Positions 36,919-46,745 of a stretch of 64,000 bases of DNA are shown in pieces (the first letter of the stretch is position 1; every line of letters begins with the position of its first letter). The DNA comes from Alphaproteobacteria bacterium (GTDB lineage: Bacteria > Pseudomonadota > Alphaproteobacteria > CAAGCB01 > CAG-977). Under the pieces are notes generated by a model. The model saw nothing but the letters and a program-made list of their open reading frames with translations, was not told where the DNA came from and did not search any database. The stretch lies in NCBI GenBank assembly GCA_017480385.1, contig JAFVAT010000026.1, forward strand, positions 1-64,000, written 5' to 3'. Made by a program: the position numbers and the translations under genes.

Positions 36919-36948
36919 AAACCCCGTTCTTAAAAACTAAGAACGAGG
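36919..36948 (-). terminator. Terminator of the tRNA-Cys/tRNA-Asn transcript
   Basis: On the minus strand CGTTCTTA and TAAGAACG (36945-36938 and 36932-36925) form an 8-bp stem extended by CCT/GGGG, followed by a T-run matching the A-run at 36916-36921. It lies 9 bases beyond the tRNA-Asn gene. Confidence 0.8.
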
Positions 36949-36956
36949 CTTATTGT

Positions 36957-37031
36957 TGGCTCCGCGAGTAGGATTCGAACCTACGGCCAATCGGTTAACA
37001 GCCGATTGCTCTACCGCTGAGCTATCGCGGA
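36957..37031 (-). tRNA. tRNA-Asn (GTT)
   Basis: The minus strand reads TCCGCGATAGCTCAGCGG, an anticodon stem-loop with CTGTTAA (anticodon GTT), the T-arm GGTTCGAATCC and acceptor TCGCGGA with discriminator G and an encoded CCA. All arms pair. Confidence 0.97.
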
Positions 37032-37039
37032 AAAATCTT

Positions 37040-37113
37040 TGGAGGCCGAAACCGGAATCGAACCGATATCAAAGGATTTGCAGTCCTCTGCATAACCATT
37101 CTGCCATTCGGCC
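37040..37113 (-). tRNA. tRNA-Cys (GCA)
   Basis: The minus strand begins GGCCGAATGGCAGAATGG. The anticodon loop CTGCAAA gives GCA; the T-arm is CGGTTCGATTCCG and the acceptor TTCGGCC pairs with the 5' end, followed by T and an encoded CCA. It lies 8 bases before tRNA-Asn and shares its terminator. Confidence 0.97.
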
Positions 37114-37250
37114 CTCAAGCGGTTTGCTTTAAAAACAGATTTCTTATATCCTTTGTTTCTTTGTGCGTCAATAAAAAAATGAAACTTTTTTTCTTCTTTT
37201 TAAAAAAAGACAAGCTATGCTATAAAAGAAACTCTTGCAGGAAGGTAATT

Positions 37251-37940
37251 ATGCCCGGCATTTCAACGGAAAATTCATATAAAACGGCCAGACAGAATAT
37301 GCTGTTGGGACAGCTCATTCCCAATCGGATCCACGATTTGCGCGTGCTGAATGCCATGGGAAGCGCGGCACGGGAACTGTTTTTGCCGGAACGGTTAAGA
37401 AGCCGCGCATATGCCGATGAAACAATTTGTATTGATGCCCATACATTAATGTTTTCCCCCAGAATTTTCGCCTCTTTGCTACTTGCGGCTGAATTAACCC
37501 CCGATGATTTTGTCCTGAATGTCAAATCGGGCTCCGGATATTCCGCCGCCGTAATGGCCGGCATGGCTAAAGCCGTTGTTGCTTTGGAAAGCGATTCGGT
37601 TTTATGCGAAATGGCCCAGCAAATTCTGATCAGCGCTGAAATAGATAATGTTGCCATTTTGAATCAAAATCCGGACGAAGGCTTTCCCTCTCAAGCCCCT
37701 TTCGATGTCATTTTTATAGAAGGCATTATTCCTCATATTCCCGAAAATTTATTGTTCCAATTAGCCGAAAATGGCCGCCTGATCTGTATTACGGCACAAA
37801 ATCCGGAAGACGCCGGTCGTGTGACCAAAGTCGTCAAGCGCTGCGGCGCTCTGACGCACAGCGTTCTGTTTGATCTTGACTTAAGTGGTCTTCCGCGGAA
37901 TCGCTTTTACAAAAGATTTGTTTTTGAAACAGTTTCTTAA
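37251..37940 (+). CDS. pcm: Protein-L-isoaspartate O-methyltransferase family protein
   Basis: 229 residues with the PCMT layout: NRIHDLRVLNAMGSAARELF, PERLRSRAYADETI and the SAM site, here LNVKSGSGYSAAVMAGM rather than the usual G-x-GSGY with a leading glycine pair, so motif I is somewhat degenerate. FDVIFIEGIIPHIPENL matches the motif near the substrate site. The start at 37251 has GGAAGG upstream; the frame is open from 37161. It precedes tolC and popZ, a conserved alphaproteobacterial order in which this pcm-like protein is often divergent. Confidence 0.8.
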   Translation: MPGISTENSYKTARQNMLLGQLIPNRIHDLRVLNAMGSAARELFLPERLRSRAYADETICIDAHTLMFSPRIFASLLLAAELTPDDFVLNVKSGSGYSAAVMAGMAKAVVALESDSVLCEMAQQILISAEIDNVAILNQNPDEGFPSQAPFDVIFIEGIIPHIPENLLFQLAENGRLICITAQNPEDAGRVTKVVKRCGALTHSVLFDLDLSGLPRNRFYKRFVFETVS

Positions 37941-38013
37941 ATAGTTGTTGATATTAGGTCATAATTAACGTTAAAAAAGAACATAAGCTTTCTGTGTTGT
38001 GAAGGGGTGCACC

Positions 38014-39441
38014 GTGAATTTAAAAAGAATCTTATCCGGAATATCTTTATCCGCCATGCTGATTGCAGGAACAGCCCAAGCTGAAACCTTAGAAGAAGCA
38101 TTAACGTACACCTATGTCGCCAACCCGGAAATTCTTGCTCAAAGAGCGTATCTGCGGTCCGTTCAGGAAAAAATTACGCAAAGTCAGTCAGGCTATAAGC
38201 CGACCATTGCAGGGGAAGCGTCTTACGGATATTCCTATGCCCGCACCAAGACTTCTCCGATTTTCCAAGAAAACGAAAGCAAACCCGTCACTTTTGGCGT
38301 CACCGCCATCCAGCCGATTTTCTCGGGTTTTAACACCTCAGCCTCCGTTAAAGCGGCAAAATCTTTGTTTGAAGCGGAAAGCGCCAATCTGAAAAACACG
38401 GAACAAAGTGCGCTGATGAATGCCGTTATTGCGTATACAGACGTGATCCGGGCTTTGGCCGTTTTGAAATTAAACCAAAACAACGAAACCGTTTTGCAGC
38501 GTCAGCTGGAATACACACAAGATCGTTTTCGTGTCGGCGAATTAACCAAAACGGACGTTGCTCAGGCCGAAGCGCGTCATGCGGGAGCAGTGGCCGCAAA
38601 AATATCGGCTCAGGGTGATTTAAAAATCGCTTACTCGGCTTATCGCAAGGTCATCGGCAAGTTGCCCGACAAAATTTTTGAACCGGAAGTTCCGGCTGCC
38701 AAATTGCCGCAGACCCTTGATGATGCTTTAGAGATCGCTTTAAAAAATAATCCGGCTGTTCAGGCTGCCGAAAAGCAGGCTCAGAGCGCTCAAAGCTCTA
38801 TTGAGGCCGCTGAATCCGGTCATTACCCGACGTTGGAACTGCAAGCGGCTTATTTAAATATGCGCGCCGGAGCTCACGGAACCGCAGATTTGGGATTTGG
38901 CCCTGTTGAAACAGGGCGAGCCCGTGAAGAAGATACGACTGTCAAGCTGGTATTAGACGTACCGTTCTACAGTGCGGGCGTCACTTCCTCTAAGGTACGG
39001 GAAACAAAATATACCGCCGGACAGGCACGCATCAATATCAACACAGTCAAGCGTTCTGTTATCCGCACGACGACCCAGGCCTGGGAAAATTACCAATCCA
39101 TTCTGGCCTCTTTAACCTCTTTGGAGGAACAGGTCAGAGCTTCCGCATTGGCATTGGAAGGCGTCCGCTATGAAGAACAGGCCGGCGAAAGAACGATTCT
39201 TGATGTGCTTAACGCCGAGCAGGAACTGTTAGATGCGCGCGTCAGTGTTGTTACCGCTAAAAAGAATTTGATTGATGCGTCTTATCAATTGATTTCAGCC
39301 ATGGGCATGATGACGCCGTCCGATTTGGGATTAGACGTTGCCCGTTACCGTAAAGCGGCGGCTGAATCGAATGAATTACCGGATCAGGATCAGGACGAAA
39401 CGCAAAACACAAATGAGAGGCAGGAAGAAACAAGCGTCTGA
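38014..39441 (+). CDS. tolC: TolC-family outer-membrane efflux/secretion protein
   Basis: 475 residues. A signal peptide (about 1-23, ending AGTAQA) leads to the two-repeat TolC fold with VTAIQPIFSGFNTSASVKAA, LDVPFYSAGVTSSKVRETKY and the terminal helical hairpin AGERTILDVLNAEQELLDAR. The GTG at 38014, with AAGGGG upstream, is the likely start; another GTG lies at 37999. It forms the outer-membrane channel for type I secretion or drug efflux; its inner partners are not in this window. Confidence 0.9.
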   Translation: MNLKRILSGISLSAMLIAGTAQAETLEEALTYTYVANPEILAQRAYLRSVQEKITQSQSGYKPTIAGEASYGYSYARTKTSPIFQENESKPVTFGVTAIQPIFSGFNTSASVKAAKSLFEAESANLKNTEQSALMNAVIAYTDVIRALAVLKLNQNNETVLQRQLEYTQDRFRVGELTKTDVAQAEARHAGAVAAKISAQGDLKIAYSAYRKVIGKLPDKIFEPEVPAAKLPQTLDDALEIALKNNPAVQAAEKQAQSAQSSIEAAESGHYPTLELQAAYLNMRAGAHGTADLGFGPVETGRAREEDTTVKLVLDVPFYSAGVTSSKVRETKYTAGQARININTVKRSVIRTTTQAWENYQSILASLTSLEEQVRASALALEGVRYEEQAGERTILDVLNAEQELLDARVSVVTAKKNLIDASYQLISAMGMMTPSDLGLDVARYRKAAAESNELPDQDQDETQNTNERQEETSV

Positions 39442-39461
39442 CGCAAAATAAAAATATCAAC

Positions 39462-39489
39462 TTGCTCCTTTTTAACGAGGTGCTATATT
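39462..39489 (+). promoter_or_regulatory. Candidate promoter for popZ
   Basis: TTGCTC at 39462-39467 and TATATT at 39484-39489 with 16 bases between, about 30 bases before the popZ ATG. Confidence 0.5.
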
Positions 39490-39519
39490 AAGTTGATAAC
39501 AAAGTTATATGGACACAAA

Positions 39520-40239
39520 ATGACAGAACAGAATGAACCATCGATGGAAGCTATTCTTGCTTCTATTCGTAATATTCTCGCCGAGGATGAGGAAGACATT
39601 TCGGAAAATTCTTCCGAAAGAATCGAAATGCCGCCTGAACCTGAAGCACGCCCTGATAATAAACCAGCCGCATCGGACAATGCACCCGCTTTTTCTGAAG
39701 CCCTTGAAGAACCAATGGCTGCGGCACCTGTTGATGAAACAAAAGAGGACGTTTCTTTTGCGCCTGTTCAGGATTCAGAGCCGATGGAAGAAGTGTTGGA
39801 TTTAACGGCTGAAATGATTGTCGATGAACCGCAGCAGGTTTCTGAACCGGAAAATATGAACGCAGATAATTTTGTTCCTGAACAGGACGAAATTGAAGAA
39901 GATGATTTTACGCCTGAACCGGTTATTCCTCAGGAACCGATGAAAGAAGAAACACTGACGGATCTGATCAAAGAAACCGCAGGCCGGCAGTTTGATGATG
40001 ATTTGCTGTTAGCGGAGCCGACAGTTATGGCGGCAACGGAATCGCTGGCTCATCTGCGTGATATTGCTGCCGAAAAGCAATTAAGCTTGGGCAACGGTGC
40101 CTTAACGATTGAAGCAATAGTCCGTGAAACGCTCAAACCTTATTTAAAAGAATGGCTGGACGCACATTTGCCCGAAATCGTAGAACGGGTTGTCAGAAAA
40201 GAAGTGGCCCATATTATGGACAGGCTTGATTTGAAATAA
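39520..40239 (+). CDS. popZ: PopZ-like polar organising protein (DUF2497)
   Basis: 239 residues with the three-part PopZ plan: an N-terminal helix EPSMEAILASIRNILAEDEE, a long acidic, proline-rich linker, and a C-terminal helical DUF2497 segment ending LKPYLKEWLDAHLPEIVERV and VRKEVAHIMDRL. PopZ forms a polar matrix that anchors chromosome origins in alphaproteobacteria. The start at 39520 matches the family N-terminus. Its place between tolC and valS is conserved in the class, which helps the taxonomic call. Confidence 0.9.
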   Translation: MTEQNEPSMEAILASIRNILAEDEEDISENSSERIEMPPEPEARPDNKPAASDNAPAFSEALEEPMAAAPVDETKEDVSFAPVQDSEPMEEVLDLTAEMIVDEPQQVSEPENMNADNFVPEQDEIEEDDFTPEPVIPQEPMKEETLTDLIKETAGRQFDDDLLLAEPTVMAATESLAHLRDIAAEKQLSLGNGALTIEAIVRETLKPYLKEWLDAHLPEIVERVVRKEVAHIMDRLDLK

Positions 40240-40259
40240 TCCGTTATCCCCTTTTATTT

Positions 40260-40292
40260 CCTCAAGCCTGAAAACTTGAGGAATATTTTTTT
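40260..40292 (+). terminator. Terminator after popZ
   Basis: CCTCAAG (40260-40266) pairs with CTTGAGG (40275-40281), followed by AATATTTTTTT. It separates popZ from valS. Confidence 0.85.
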
Positions 40293-40336
40293 CACCATAA
40301 AATAAATCGCAAGGAATATTTAAAGAAGGAACGAAC

Positions 40337-42982
40337 ATGTTGGATAAAACTTATAATCCGGCCGAAGCTGAAACGGCTTGTTACGAAAAATGGGAACAAT
40401 CGGGCGCTTTTGCCTGTCACCCCGCTTCGGACAAAGAACCTTACTGTATTATGATCCCGCCGCCGAACGTTACCGGAAACCTGCATATCGGCCATGCTCT
40501 GACCTTCACGCTTCAAGATTCCCTGATCCGTTATCAGCGTATGAAGGGCAAAGATGTCCTGTGGCAGCCGGGAACGGATCATGCCGGCATTGCAACGCAA
40601 ATGGTGGTTGAACGCCTGTTGGCAAAAGAAGGCATTTCCCGCCATGATCTCGGACGTGAAAAATTCATTGAAAAAGTTTGGGAATGGAAAGCCAAATCCG
40701 GCGGACAAATTACCAATCAGCTGCGCCGTTTGGGAGCTTCTTTGGACTGGCCGCGCGAACGTTTCACAATGGACGAAGGTTTGTGCCGCGCCGTACGTCA
40801 GGAATTTGTCCAGCTGTACCGTGACGGTCTGGTTTATCGTGACAAGCGTCTGGTCAACTGGGACCCGCAGCTGCAAACCGCCATTTCCGATCTGGAAGTC
40901 GAACAGCGCGAAACCGTCGGCAAGATGTGGTACTTTAACTACCCCGTCGAAAATGAGGAAGGACGCTTTATCACCATTGCGACGACACGTCCCGAAACAT
41001 TGTTCGGAGATACTGCCGTTGCCGTTTCCGACGAAGATGAACGCTATAAAGACATTATCGGCAAAAACGTCATTATTCCGATCTGTAACCGCGCCATTCC
41101 GGTTGTTGCCGACGAACACGCCGACCCTGAAAAAGGAACCGGAGCGGTCAAAATCACGCCGGCGCACGACTTTAACGACTTTGAAGTCGGCAAACGGCAT
41201 AATCTGCCGATGATCAATATCCTGGATTCGACAGCGCATCTGAATGAAAACGTGCCGGAAGCTTATCAGGGACTTTCCACAGCCGAAGCCCGCATTAAAG
41301 TTTTGGAAGACGTTAAAGCTTTGGGACTGTTTGTCAAAGAAGAAGACAATCCGATGACAATTCCCTACGGTGATCGTTCCGGCGTCGTGATTGAACCGTG
41401 GCTGACCGATCAGTGGTTTGTTGACGCGCCGAAATTGGCCGAAGAAGCGATTAAAGTTGTTGAAGACGGCCGCATGGAGTTTGTGCCCAAGGCTTGGGAA
41501 AAGACATACTTTGAATGGATGCGCAATATTCAGCCGTGGTGTGTTTCCCGTCAGTTATGGTGGGGACATCAAATTCCGGTCTGGTACGGCCCCGACGGCC
41601 ATTTCTTTGTTCAGGAAAACGCCGAAGACGCTCAAAAGGAAGCAGATGCCTACTACGGTCATCATGAAGACCTGACGCAGGACGAAGACGTGTTCGACAC
41701 ATGGTTTTCTTCAGGCATCTGGCCGTTTTCGACACTGGGCTGGCCCGATCAGACCGTTGAACTGAAGCGCTATTATCCGACAAACGTTTTAGTCACCGGC
41801 TTTGATATTATTTTCTTCTGGGTTGCCCGTATGGTGATGCTGGGCATGCATTTTATGAAAGACGTGCCGTTCAAAACCGTTTACATTCACGCTTTAGTGC
41901 GTGACGAACAAGGCCGCAAAATGTCTAAATCCAAGGGCAACGTGATCGACCCGCTGATTTTGGCGGACAAGTACGGCGTCGATGCAATGCGCTTTACTCT
42001 GGCGGCCATGGCGGCGCAGGGACGCGACGTTTTAATGAGCGAAAGCCGTGTTGAAGGCTACCGCAACTTTGTCACAAAGCTGTGGAATGCCGCGCGTTTC
42101 TGTGAAATGAACGAATGCTCGCCCGTCGAAAATTTTGACCCGAAATCGGTCAAGGATTCGCTGAACAAATGGATTGTTTCCAAGACGGCGCAGGCGCATG
42201 CGAAAGTGACGACCGCTTTTGATGAATACAAATTCAACGAAGCGGCAAACGCGGCGTATCAGTTCGCTTGGGGAACATTCTGCGACTGGTACCTGGAATT
42301 TGCAAAACCGCTGTTCTACGGCAACAACGAAGCGGCGAAGACAGAAACGCGCGCGACAGCCGCCTGGGTGCTTGACCGTATTCTGATCATGCTGCACCCG
42401 ATCATGCCTTTCGTCACAGAAGAATTGTGGGGCAAGACCAACCGCGATCAGATGCTGATCGTGACGCCGTGGGGCAATTTGACGAATCTGATTGACACAA
42501 AAGCTGAAGAAGATTTGGATTGGGTCGTCGGATTAGTGGCTGCAATCCGTTCTCTGCGTTCTGAAATGAACATCGCCCCTTCAGCCAAAATCACGATGCT
42601 GCTGGGCAATGCTTCCGATGCGGAAAAAGGCCGTTTAAAAACATTTGAAACATTAATAAAGACGCTAGCCCGTTTAGAAAAAGCTGAGGTGTCTGTTTCT
42701 GCCGATGATGCCAAGGGATCGGCTCAGGCGGTTTTCGGAACGGCGGAAATCCTGCTGCCTTTGGCCGGCGTGATTGATGTGGCGAAAGAAACGGAACGTC
42801 TGAACAAAGAAAAGGCGAATCTGGAAAAATCGATTGCCGGCATACAGGGACGTTTAAGCAACGATTCCTTCATTGCCAAAGCTCCGGCCAAGGTTATTGA
42901 AGAACAAAAAACGCGTTTGGCCGAAGCGCAGACGGCTTTGGACAACGTCAATGCCGCTTTAGCCCGTTTAAGCGCGTTATAA
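40337..42982 (+). CDS. valS: Valyl-tRNA synthetase
   Basis: 881-residue class I synthetase. HIGH motif in PPNVTGNLHIGHALTF, KMSKS motif in GRKMSKSKGNVIDP, editing domain in the middle (TTRPETLFGDTAVAV), anticodon-binding domain and a C-terminal coiled-coil arm (KETERLNKEKANLEKSI). A ribosome site AAGGAA precedes the ATG. Confidence 0.98.
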   Translation: MLDKTYNPAEAETACYEKWEQSGAFACHPASDKEPYCIMIPPPNVTGNLHIGHALTFTLQDSLIRYQRMKGKDVLWQPGTDHAGIATQMVVERLLAKEGISRHDLGREKFIEKVWEWKAKSGGQITNQLRRLGASLDWPRERFTMDEGLCRAVRQEFVQLYRDGLVYRDKRLVNWDPQLQTAISDLEVEQRETVGKMWYFNYPVENEEGRFITIATTRPETLFGDTAVAVSDEDERYKDIIGKNVIIPICNRAIPVVADEHADPEKGTGAVKITPAHDFNDFEVGKRHNLPMINILDSTAHLNENVPEAYQGLSTAEARIKVLEDVKALGLFVKEEDNPMTIPYGDRSGVVIEPWLTDQWFVDAPKLAEEAIKVVEDGRMEFVPKAWEKTYFEWMRNIQPWCVSRQLWWGHQIPVWYGPDGHFFVQENAEDAQKEADAYYGHHEDLTQDEDVFDTWFSSGIWPFSTLGWPDQTVELKRYYPTNVLVTGFDIIFFWVARMVMLGMHFMKDVPFKTVYIHALVRDEQGRKMSKSKGNVIDPLILADKYGVDAMRFTLAAMAAQGRDVLMSESRVEGYRNFVTKLWNAARFCEMNECSPVENFDPKSVKDSLNKWIVSKTAQAHAKVTTAFDEYKFNEAANAAYQFAWGTFCDWYLEFAKPLFYGNNEAAKTETRATAAWVLDRILIMLHPIMPFVTEELWGKTNRDQMLIVTPWGNLTNLIDTKAEEDLDWVVGLVAAIRSLRSEMNIAPSAKITMLLGNASDAEKGRLKTFETLIKTLARLEKAEVSVSADDAKGSAQAVFGTAEILLPLAGVIDVAKETERLNKEKANLEKSIAGIQGRLSNDSFIAKAPAKVIEEQKTRLAEAQTALDNVNAALARLSAL

Positions 42983-43001
42983 GTGACTATGGAGAAGCCG
43001 C

Positions 43002-43958
43002 ATGAAAAAAACTTTTCTTTTATCGATTGCTTTGACATTTTCCGTTTTGCCCTCTTCGAGAGCTCAGGAAGTCATAAAAGTTGAAACGATCAGTGCGGCT
43101 TCTCCGGCAGAACCTACTCACCATGAAGCACTGGAAAATTTTCTAAGAGCGGAAGAAGCGCGTGTCTGTACCGACTTGCGTACTTTTGCCAGAGAGACAA
43201 TTTTCGCCGATTCAAACTTCATGGCCGCCGCTGAAAACCGCAATACGCGCGCGGTTGCACGCGCCACCTCAAAATATGCGGAAATTCTTGCTAAAGATTA
43301 CGATGCGGATTTCGTTTTTTATCACCCGAACACGCGCTTTTTTATTCGCGTGAATGACCCGGCCTACCGCGGCAGAATGAGACTGCCGCCTGAAACAGCC
43401 CGTTCTTCATCGTCTTGTTTTTGGGAACGCCTGCCCTCTCAGCATCTTGTATACAGTATGCTGATCAAAATTGACGGTGATAAAACCGGTTATTTAAAAA
43501 TATCTAAAAACCTGACGCGCATGGTTCTTAACATGCCCGATATTTTGTCTCCTTATGGCAAAGGGCGTATTTATACCGCTTTGGACAAGACTGGCCTGAA
43601 AAAAATGGCTTGGTTCAAAATGCGCCGCAGAGAACCGAACAAACCAAAGCATTCGGGTTGGTGTACGGCGAACAAACTGGCTTTTCTGTCCGCAATCGGT
43701 TCGGGACGAATTTTAACAAAAAAACAGCAAAAGAAGCTGTTATCCTTTTCTGATCACACAAATGAATTTATTTTACCGGAAGTAGAATTGCCCAGCGGCA
43801 CGCTGCCTTTATTCGGATCAGACGGAGAACGGTTGGGCGCTGTAGTTTATACAATCACGCCCGAAACAGATAAAAATATCCCTTCTTCCGAAGAAAAAGA
43901 TGATGATTGCCTGCAAGAAGAAAAAGAAGAAAATATCCTTTATCGTCTGTTTGATTAA
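43002..43958 (+). CDS. Secreted protein with a Cache-like sensory domain
   Basis: 318 residues with a signal peptide (about 1-21, SVLPSSRA). Residues 50-170 resemble an extracytoplasmic Cache-type ligand-binding fold: NRNTRAVARATSKYAEI, DADFVFYHPNTRFFIRV and NDPAYRGRMRLP recall sensor domains of chemoreceptors. No membrane anchor or signalling domain follows, and the tail is acidic. The family call is tentative. It follows valS by 19 bases and may be co-transcribed. Confidence 0.5.
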   Translation: MKKTFLLSIALTFSVLPSSRAQEVIKVETISAASPAEPTHHEALENFLRAEEARVCTDLRTFARETIFADSNFMAAAENRNTRAVARATSKYAEILAKDYDADFVFYHPNTRFFIRVNDPAYRGRMRLPPETARSSSSCFWERLPSQHLVYSMLIKIDGDKTGYLKISKNLTRMVLNMPDILSPYGKGRIYTALDKTGLKKMAWFKMRRREPNKPKHSGWCTANKLAFLSAIGSGRILTKKQQKKLLSFSDHTNEFILPEVELPSGTLPLFGSDGERLGAVVYTITPETDKNIPSSEEKDDDCLQEEKEENILYRLFD

Positions 43959-43968
43959 AAAAATGACC

Positions 43969-44469
43969 TCAATTCCGTTTTATCGCGCCAATTTTATATA
44001 AGCCGCTTACAACAATAAAAGTGCCGGCGATAACATATCCCAACCACAAGAGCTGACGATTATACTGGCTATAGAAAAAGCTTTGTCCGGAAATTATTTG
44101 AGCTCTTAATTTTTCAGCAAAAATACGGCGATACCATAAAAACGGAAAGGACGCCCTGTTCCACAAAGCGCAATCGGCACAGGAAGAAACGGAATCTTTT
44201 CCGATCCAAAGCCTGTATCCGCGCGTGCCTTTGTCAATAAAGACTTCCCGCGCCGCTTTTTGTTCGAAAGAAAACGTTTTAAAAACATTTCCCGCAAATG
44301 TTTCTTCCTCCGTCGTGCAAACGCGACCGTCACAAACCAAAGTCCCTTTTGTAAAAAGACCGTGCGGAAGGAATATTTGCCCAAAACCGATAAAAATCAG
44401 TATAAAAAAAACGTCCGTTACACACAGTTTTAAAAGGACTTTTTTATAACCGGCAGAAATTCTTATCAA
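43969..44469 (-). CDS. Small membrane protein at the end of the metallopeptidase cluster
   Basis: 166 residues with two membrane helices (about 11-36 and 138-160) and a 100-residue loop, probably periplasmic, with cysteines (LVCDGRVCTTEE, SSCADCALW). The start is a TTG directly after the stop of the preceding metallopeptidase gene, with AAGGG upstream, so it is likely translated with it. Family unknown. It converges on the Cache-like gene with an 10-base gap. Confidence 0.55.
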   Translation of the reverse strand: MIRISAGYKKVLLKLCVTDVFFILIFIGFGQIFLPHGLFTKGTLVCDGRVCTTEEETFAGNVFKTFSFEQKAAREVFIDKGTRGYRLWIGKDSVSSCADCALWNRASFPFLWYRRIFAEKLRAQIISGQSFFYSQYNRQLLWLGYVIAGTFIVVSGLYKIGAIKRN

Positions 44470-45585
44470 TTAGCGCCCTTTTGAAGCCAATCTTTTCATT
44501 AAAACAGCTTGTTTAGTTGAATTATTCGGCTTTTTCTCCTGTTGCCCCGCTAAAGCTGCCCTCCATTTTTCCATGGTTTTATCATTAGCCGCGGCCTTTT
44601 GATCATCAAGCGGTTTGCCCATTTCCGGCAAACGGCGCGCAAAAGCGTCCTTACGCGTAGGCATATTTTCTAAAGACGAATCTTTTGGAATGCCTGTTTT
44701 TTCCTCGCGCATTTTAAAGAAATCCTCAGCGTCTTTCTTTGTTCTTTCTCCGATGCTGAGAAAATGATCCTGATCTAAGAACTTCGGATCTTCTCCGGCC
44801 AAGTAACTGCCGTTTTTCGTCCACCCAACCAGAGAAACTATCTCCTCTGACGTTACATTTTCTTTAAAAGAATAAGCAACCCCGGGCATTCCCTGATCAA
44901 AAGCCTTCAGAGCTCTGTGCATTGAAGTAAGAATATAATTTTCTTCATACTTTTGCTTTGTCTCGTTTTGATCGTACCAACCTTTGAACGTGCCGGCAAC
45001 GACCTTATCATTCATCACGCCGTTTTGTTCTGCCAAAGCTTTTTCATACGCGGCATAAATCGGCGGATAGAATTTCGCAAACGTGGCCAAAGGTCCGGTA
45101 TCGCCCTGCATTTCCAATTCCTTACACGCTTTGACGGCATACGCTTGAGCGTCCGCTTCTTTCGCGCAGGAATAACGAATAATGGAAGCAACGTTCAAAT
45201 CGCTTCTGCCCGGAATATGCCCCATACGAACAGCCTGCCCCGCATGACGGGATTCATGGCATAACGTACTGACCAACTTATCATCGGAGGCGTTAGGCCC
45301 CAAACCGATAAAACCATTGCTGAAATAGGTTCCGAAGCTTTGCTTGGAAGAATCCAGAAAACCGAATTTACAGCCGGCCTTCGCAGCGATTTCCAAAGTT
45401 TCGCGCCCGGCTTCGGATTTAGCCAAACGGTTCACGATCGAAATCATGCGAGGACGTTCCTCTTCCGTACAAATGGAGATATCAACATCTACGGCCAGTC
45501 TGGCTTTCGGATCATATTCCTGCCGAACAACAGGGACTTCAAATTTTTGCTGAAGCGAAAGCAAATTTTGCGAAATCGCGGCCAT
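44470..45585 (-). CDS. HESRH putative metallopeptidase, paralog A
   Basis: 371 residues with no signal peptide. LVSTLCHESRHAGQAVRMGH carries HExxH at 110-114, and AKEADAQAYAV supplies a candidate third ligand (E143), a gluzincin-like arrangement. The pattern recalls predicted metallopeptidase families such as DUF6782, which I cannot confirm. The N-terminal part (EERPRMISIVNRLAKSEAG) and the middle (MQGDTGPLATFAKFYPPIYA) are nearly identical to paralog B, showing recent duplication. The cysteine cluster before the motif in paralogs B to D is absent here. Last of the three adjacent paralogs. Confidence 0.72.
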   Translation of the reverse strand: MAAISQNLLSLQQKFEVPVVRQEYDPKARLAVDVDISICTEEERPRMISIVNRLAKSEAGRETLEIAAKAGCKFGFLDSSKQSFGTYFSNGFIGLGPNASDDKLVSTLCHESRHAGQAVRMGHIPGRSDLNVASIIRYSCAKEADAQAYAVKACKELEMQGDTGPLATFAKFYPPIYAAYEKALAEQNGVMNDKVVAGTFKGWYDQNETKQKYEENYILTSMHRALKAFDQGMPGVAYSFKENVTSEEIVSLVGWTKNGSYLAGEDPKFLDQDHFLSIGERTKKDAEDFFKMREEKTGIPKDSSLENMPTRKDAFARRLPEMGKPLDDQKAAANDKTMEKWRAALAGQQEKKPNNSTKQAVLMKRLASKGR

Positions 45586-45602
45586 TTTCCTACCCTTCGA
45601 CC

Positions 45603-46733
45603 TTAGAAATAGCGTCCTTTTTGAGCTATCTTAGCTAAAATCGCAGGCTTAGCTTCTTTTTTCTGTTCGCCTTTTTTATTGTATTCCTCTTTTGCGGCCA
45701 AGATCTTGTTCCATTTATCGATCGTTCCGCCCATGGACATTGTTTCCCCGACATCACCGCGCGGTTTGCCCATTTCCGGCAAACGACGGGCAAACGCATC
45801 AACGTGTGTCGGCATGGCATCAACGGACGCATCGACTTCAATTCCCGTTTTTTCTTTACGAATGGCAAAGAAGTCCTGCGCATCTTTTTTGGTGCGTTCG
45901 CCGATGCTGATAAAACGTTCGCCGTCCAAGAATTTCGGATCTTCATCGGCCAGATAGTTGCCGTTCTTTGTCCAACCGATCTTTTCCACGACTTCTTCAG
46001 AAGTTACACTCTTTTCGAAAGTGTAGGTATCTTCTGTTGTTCCTTTATTGAACTGCTCAATCGCATCATGCATCGGATCGATGATATAGCCCTCTTCGTA
46101 ATTCTGCTTCGTTCCGGTTTGATCGTACCACCCCTTGAAAGTGCCGGCGACAACCTGATCATTCATGACGCCGTTCTGTTCGGCCAAAGCTTTTTCATAA
46201 GCGGCATAGATCGGTGGATAGAATTTCGCAAACGTAGCCAAAGGTCCGGTATCGCCCTGCATTTCCAATTCCTTGCACGCTTTGACGGCATAGGCTTGCG
46301 CATCAGCTTCTTTTGCGCGGGAAGCGCGAATAATGGAAGCAACGTTCAACTGATCGCGGTCAGGAATATTTTCCATACGGACACCCTGCCCGGCATGACG
46401 GGATTCATGGCACAAAGTGCTGACAAGCTTGTCATCAGAAGCCATAGGTCCTAATCCGATGCAGTTCATTCCGCCAAAACAGCACCCGAAGCAATTCGTT
46501 GCGGCATCTAAAAAGCCGAATTTATAGCCGGCTTTAGCAGCGATTTCCAGCGTTTCTTTCCCGGCTTCGGATTTAGCCAAACGGTTCACGATCGAAATCA
46601 TGCGGGGACGTTCTTCTTCCGTACAAAGAGAGATATCAACGTCTACGGCCAATTTGGCATTCGGATCATATTTCTGCTTAACAGCGGGAGTCTCAAAAAC
46701 GTTTTTCAACGCGGCAGAATTCATTAATTCCAT
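45603..46733 (-). CDS. HESRH putative metallopeptidase, paralog B
   Basis: 376 residues, no signal peptide. HESRH at 109-113 and KEADAQAYAV about 30 residues later. Just before the motif lies a cysteine cluster NCFGCCFGGMNC (C81, C84, C85, C91) that could bind metal or form disulfides. The middle and C-terminal parts are close to paralog A (TKNGNYLADEDPKFLD and SIGERTKKDAQDFF). It is separated from A by 17 bases and from C by 12. Substrate and site of action are unknown. Confidence 0.72.
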   Translation of the reverse strand: MELMNSAALKNVFETPAVKQKYDPNAKLAVDVDISLCTEEERPRMISIVNRLAKSEAGKETLEIAAKAGYKFGFLDAATNCFGCCFGGMNCIGLGPMASDDKLVSTLCHESRHAGQGVRMENIPDRDQLNVASIIRASRAKEADAQAYAVKACKELEMQGDTGPLATFAKFYPPIYAAYEKALAEQNGVMNDQVVAGTFKGWYDQTGTKQNYEEGYIIDPMHDAIEQFNKGTTEDTYTFEKSVTSEEVVEKIGWTKNGNYLADEDPKFLDGERFISIGERTKKDAQDFFAIRKEKTGIEVDASVDAMPTHVDAFARRLPEMGKPRGDVGETMSMGGTIDKWNKILAAKEEYNKKGEQKKEAKPAILAKIAQKGRYF

Positions 46734-46745
46734 TATCTTAATCCC

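Noticed and set aside
40292..41239. Long open frame antisense to valS (315 codons)
   Set aside because: It is a shadow of the valS codon pattern, with no ribosome site and no recognisable domain.
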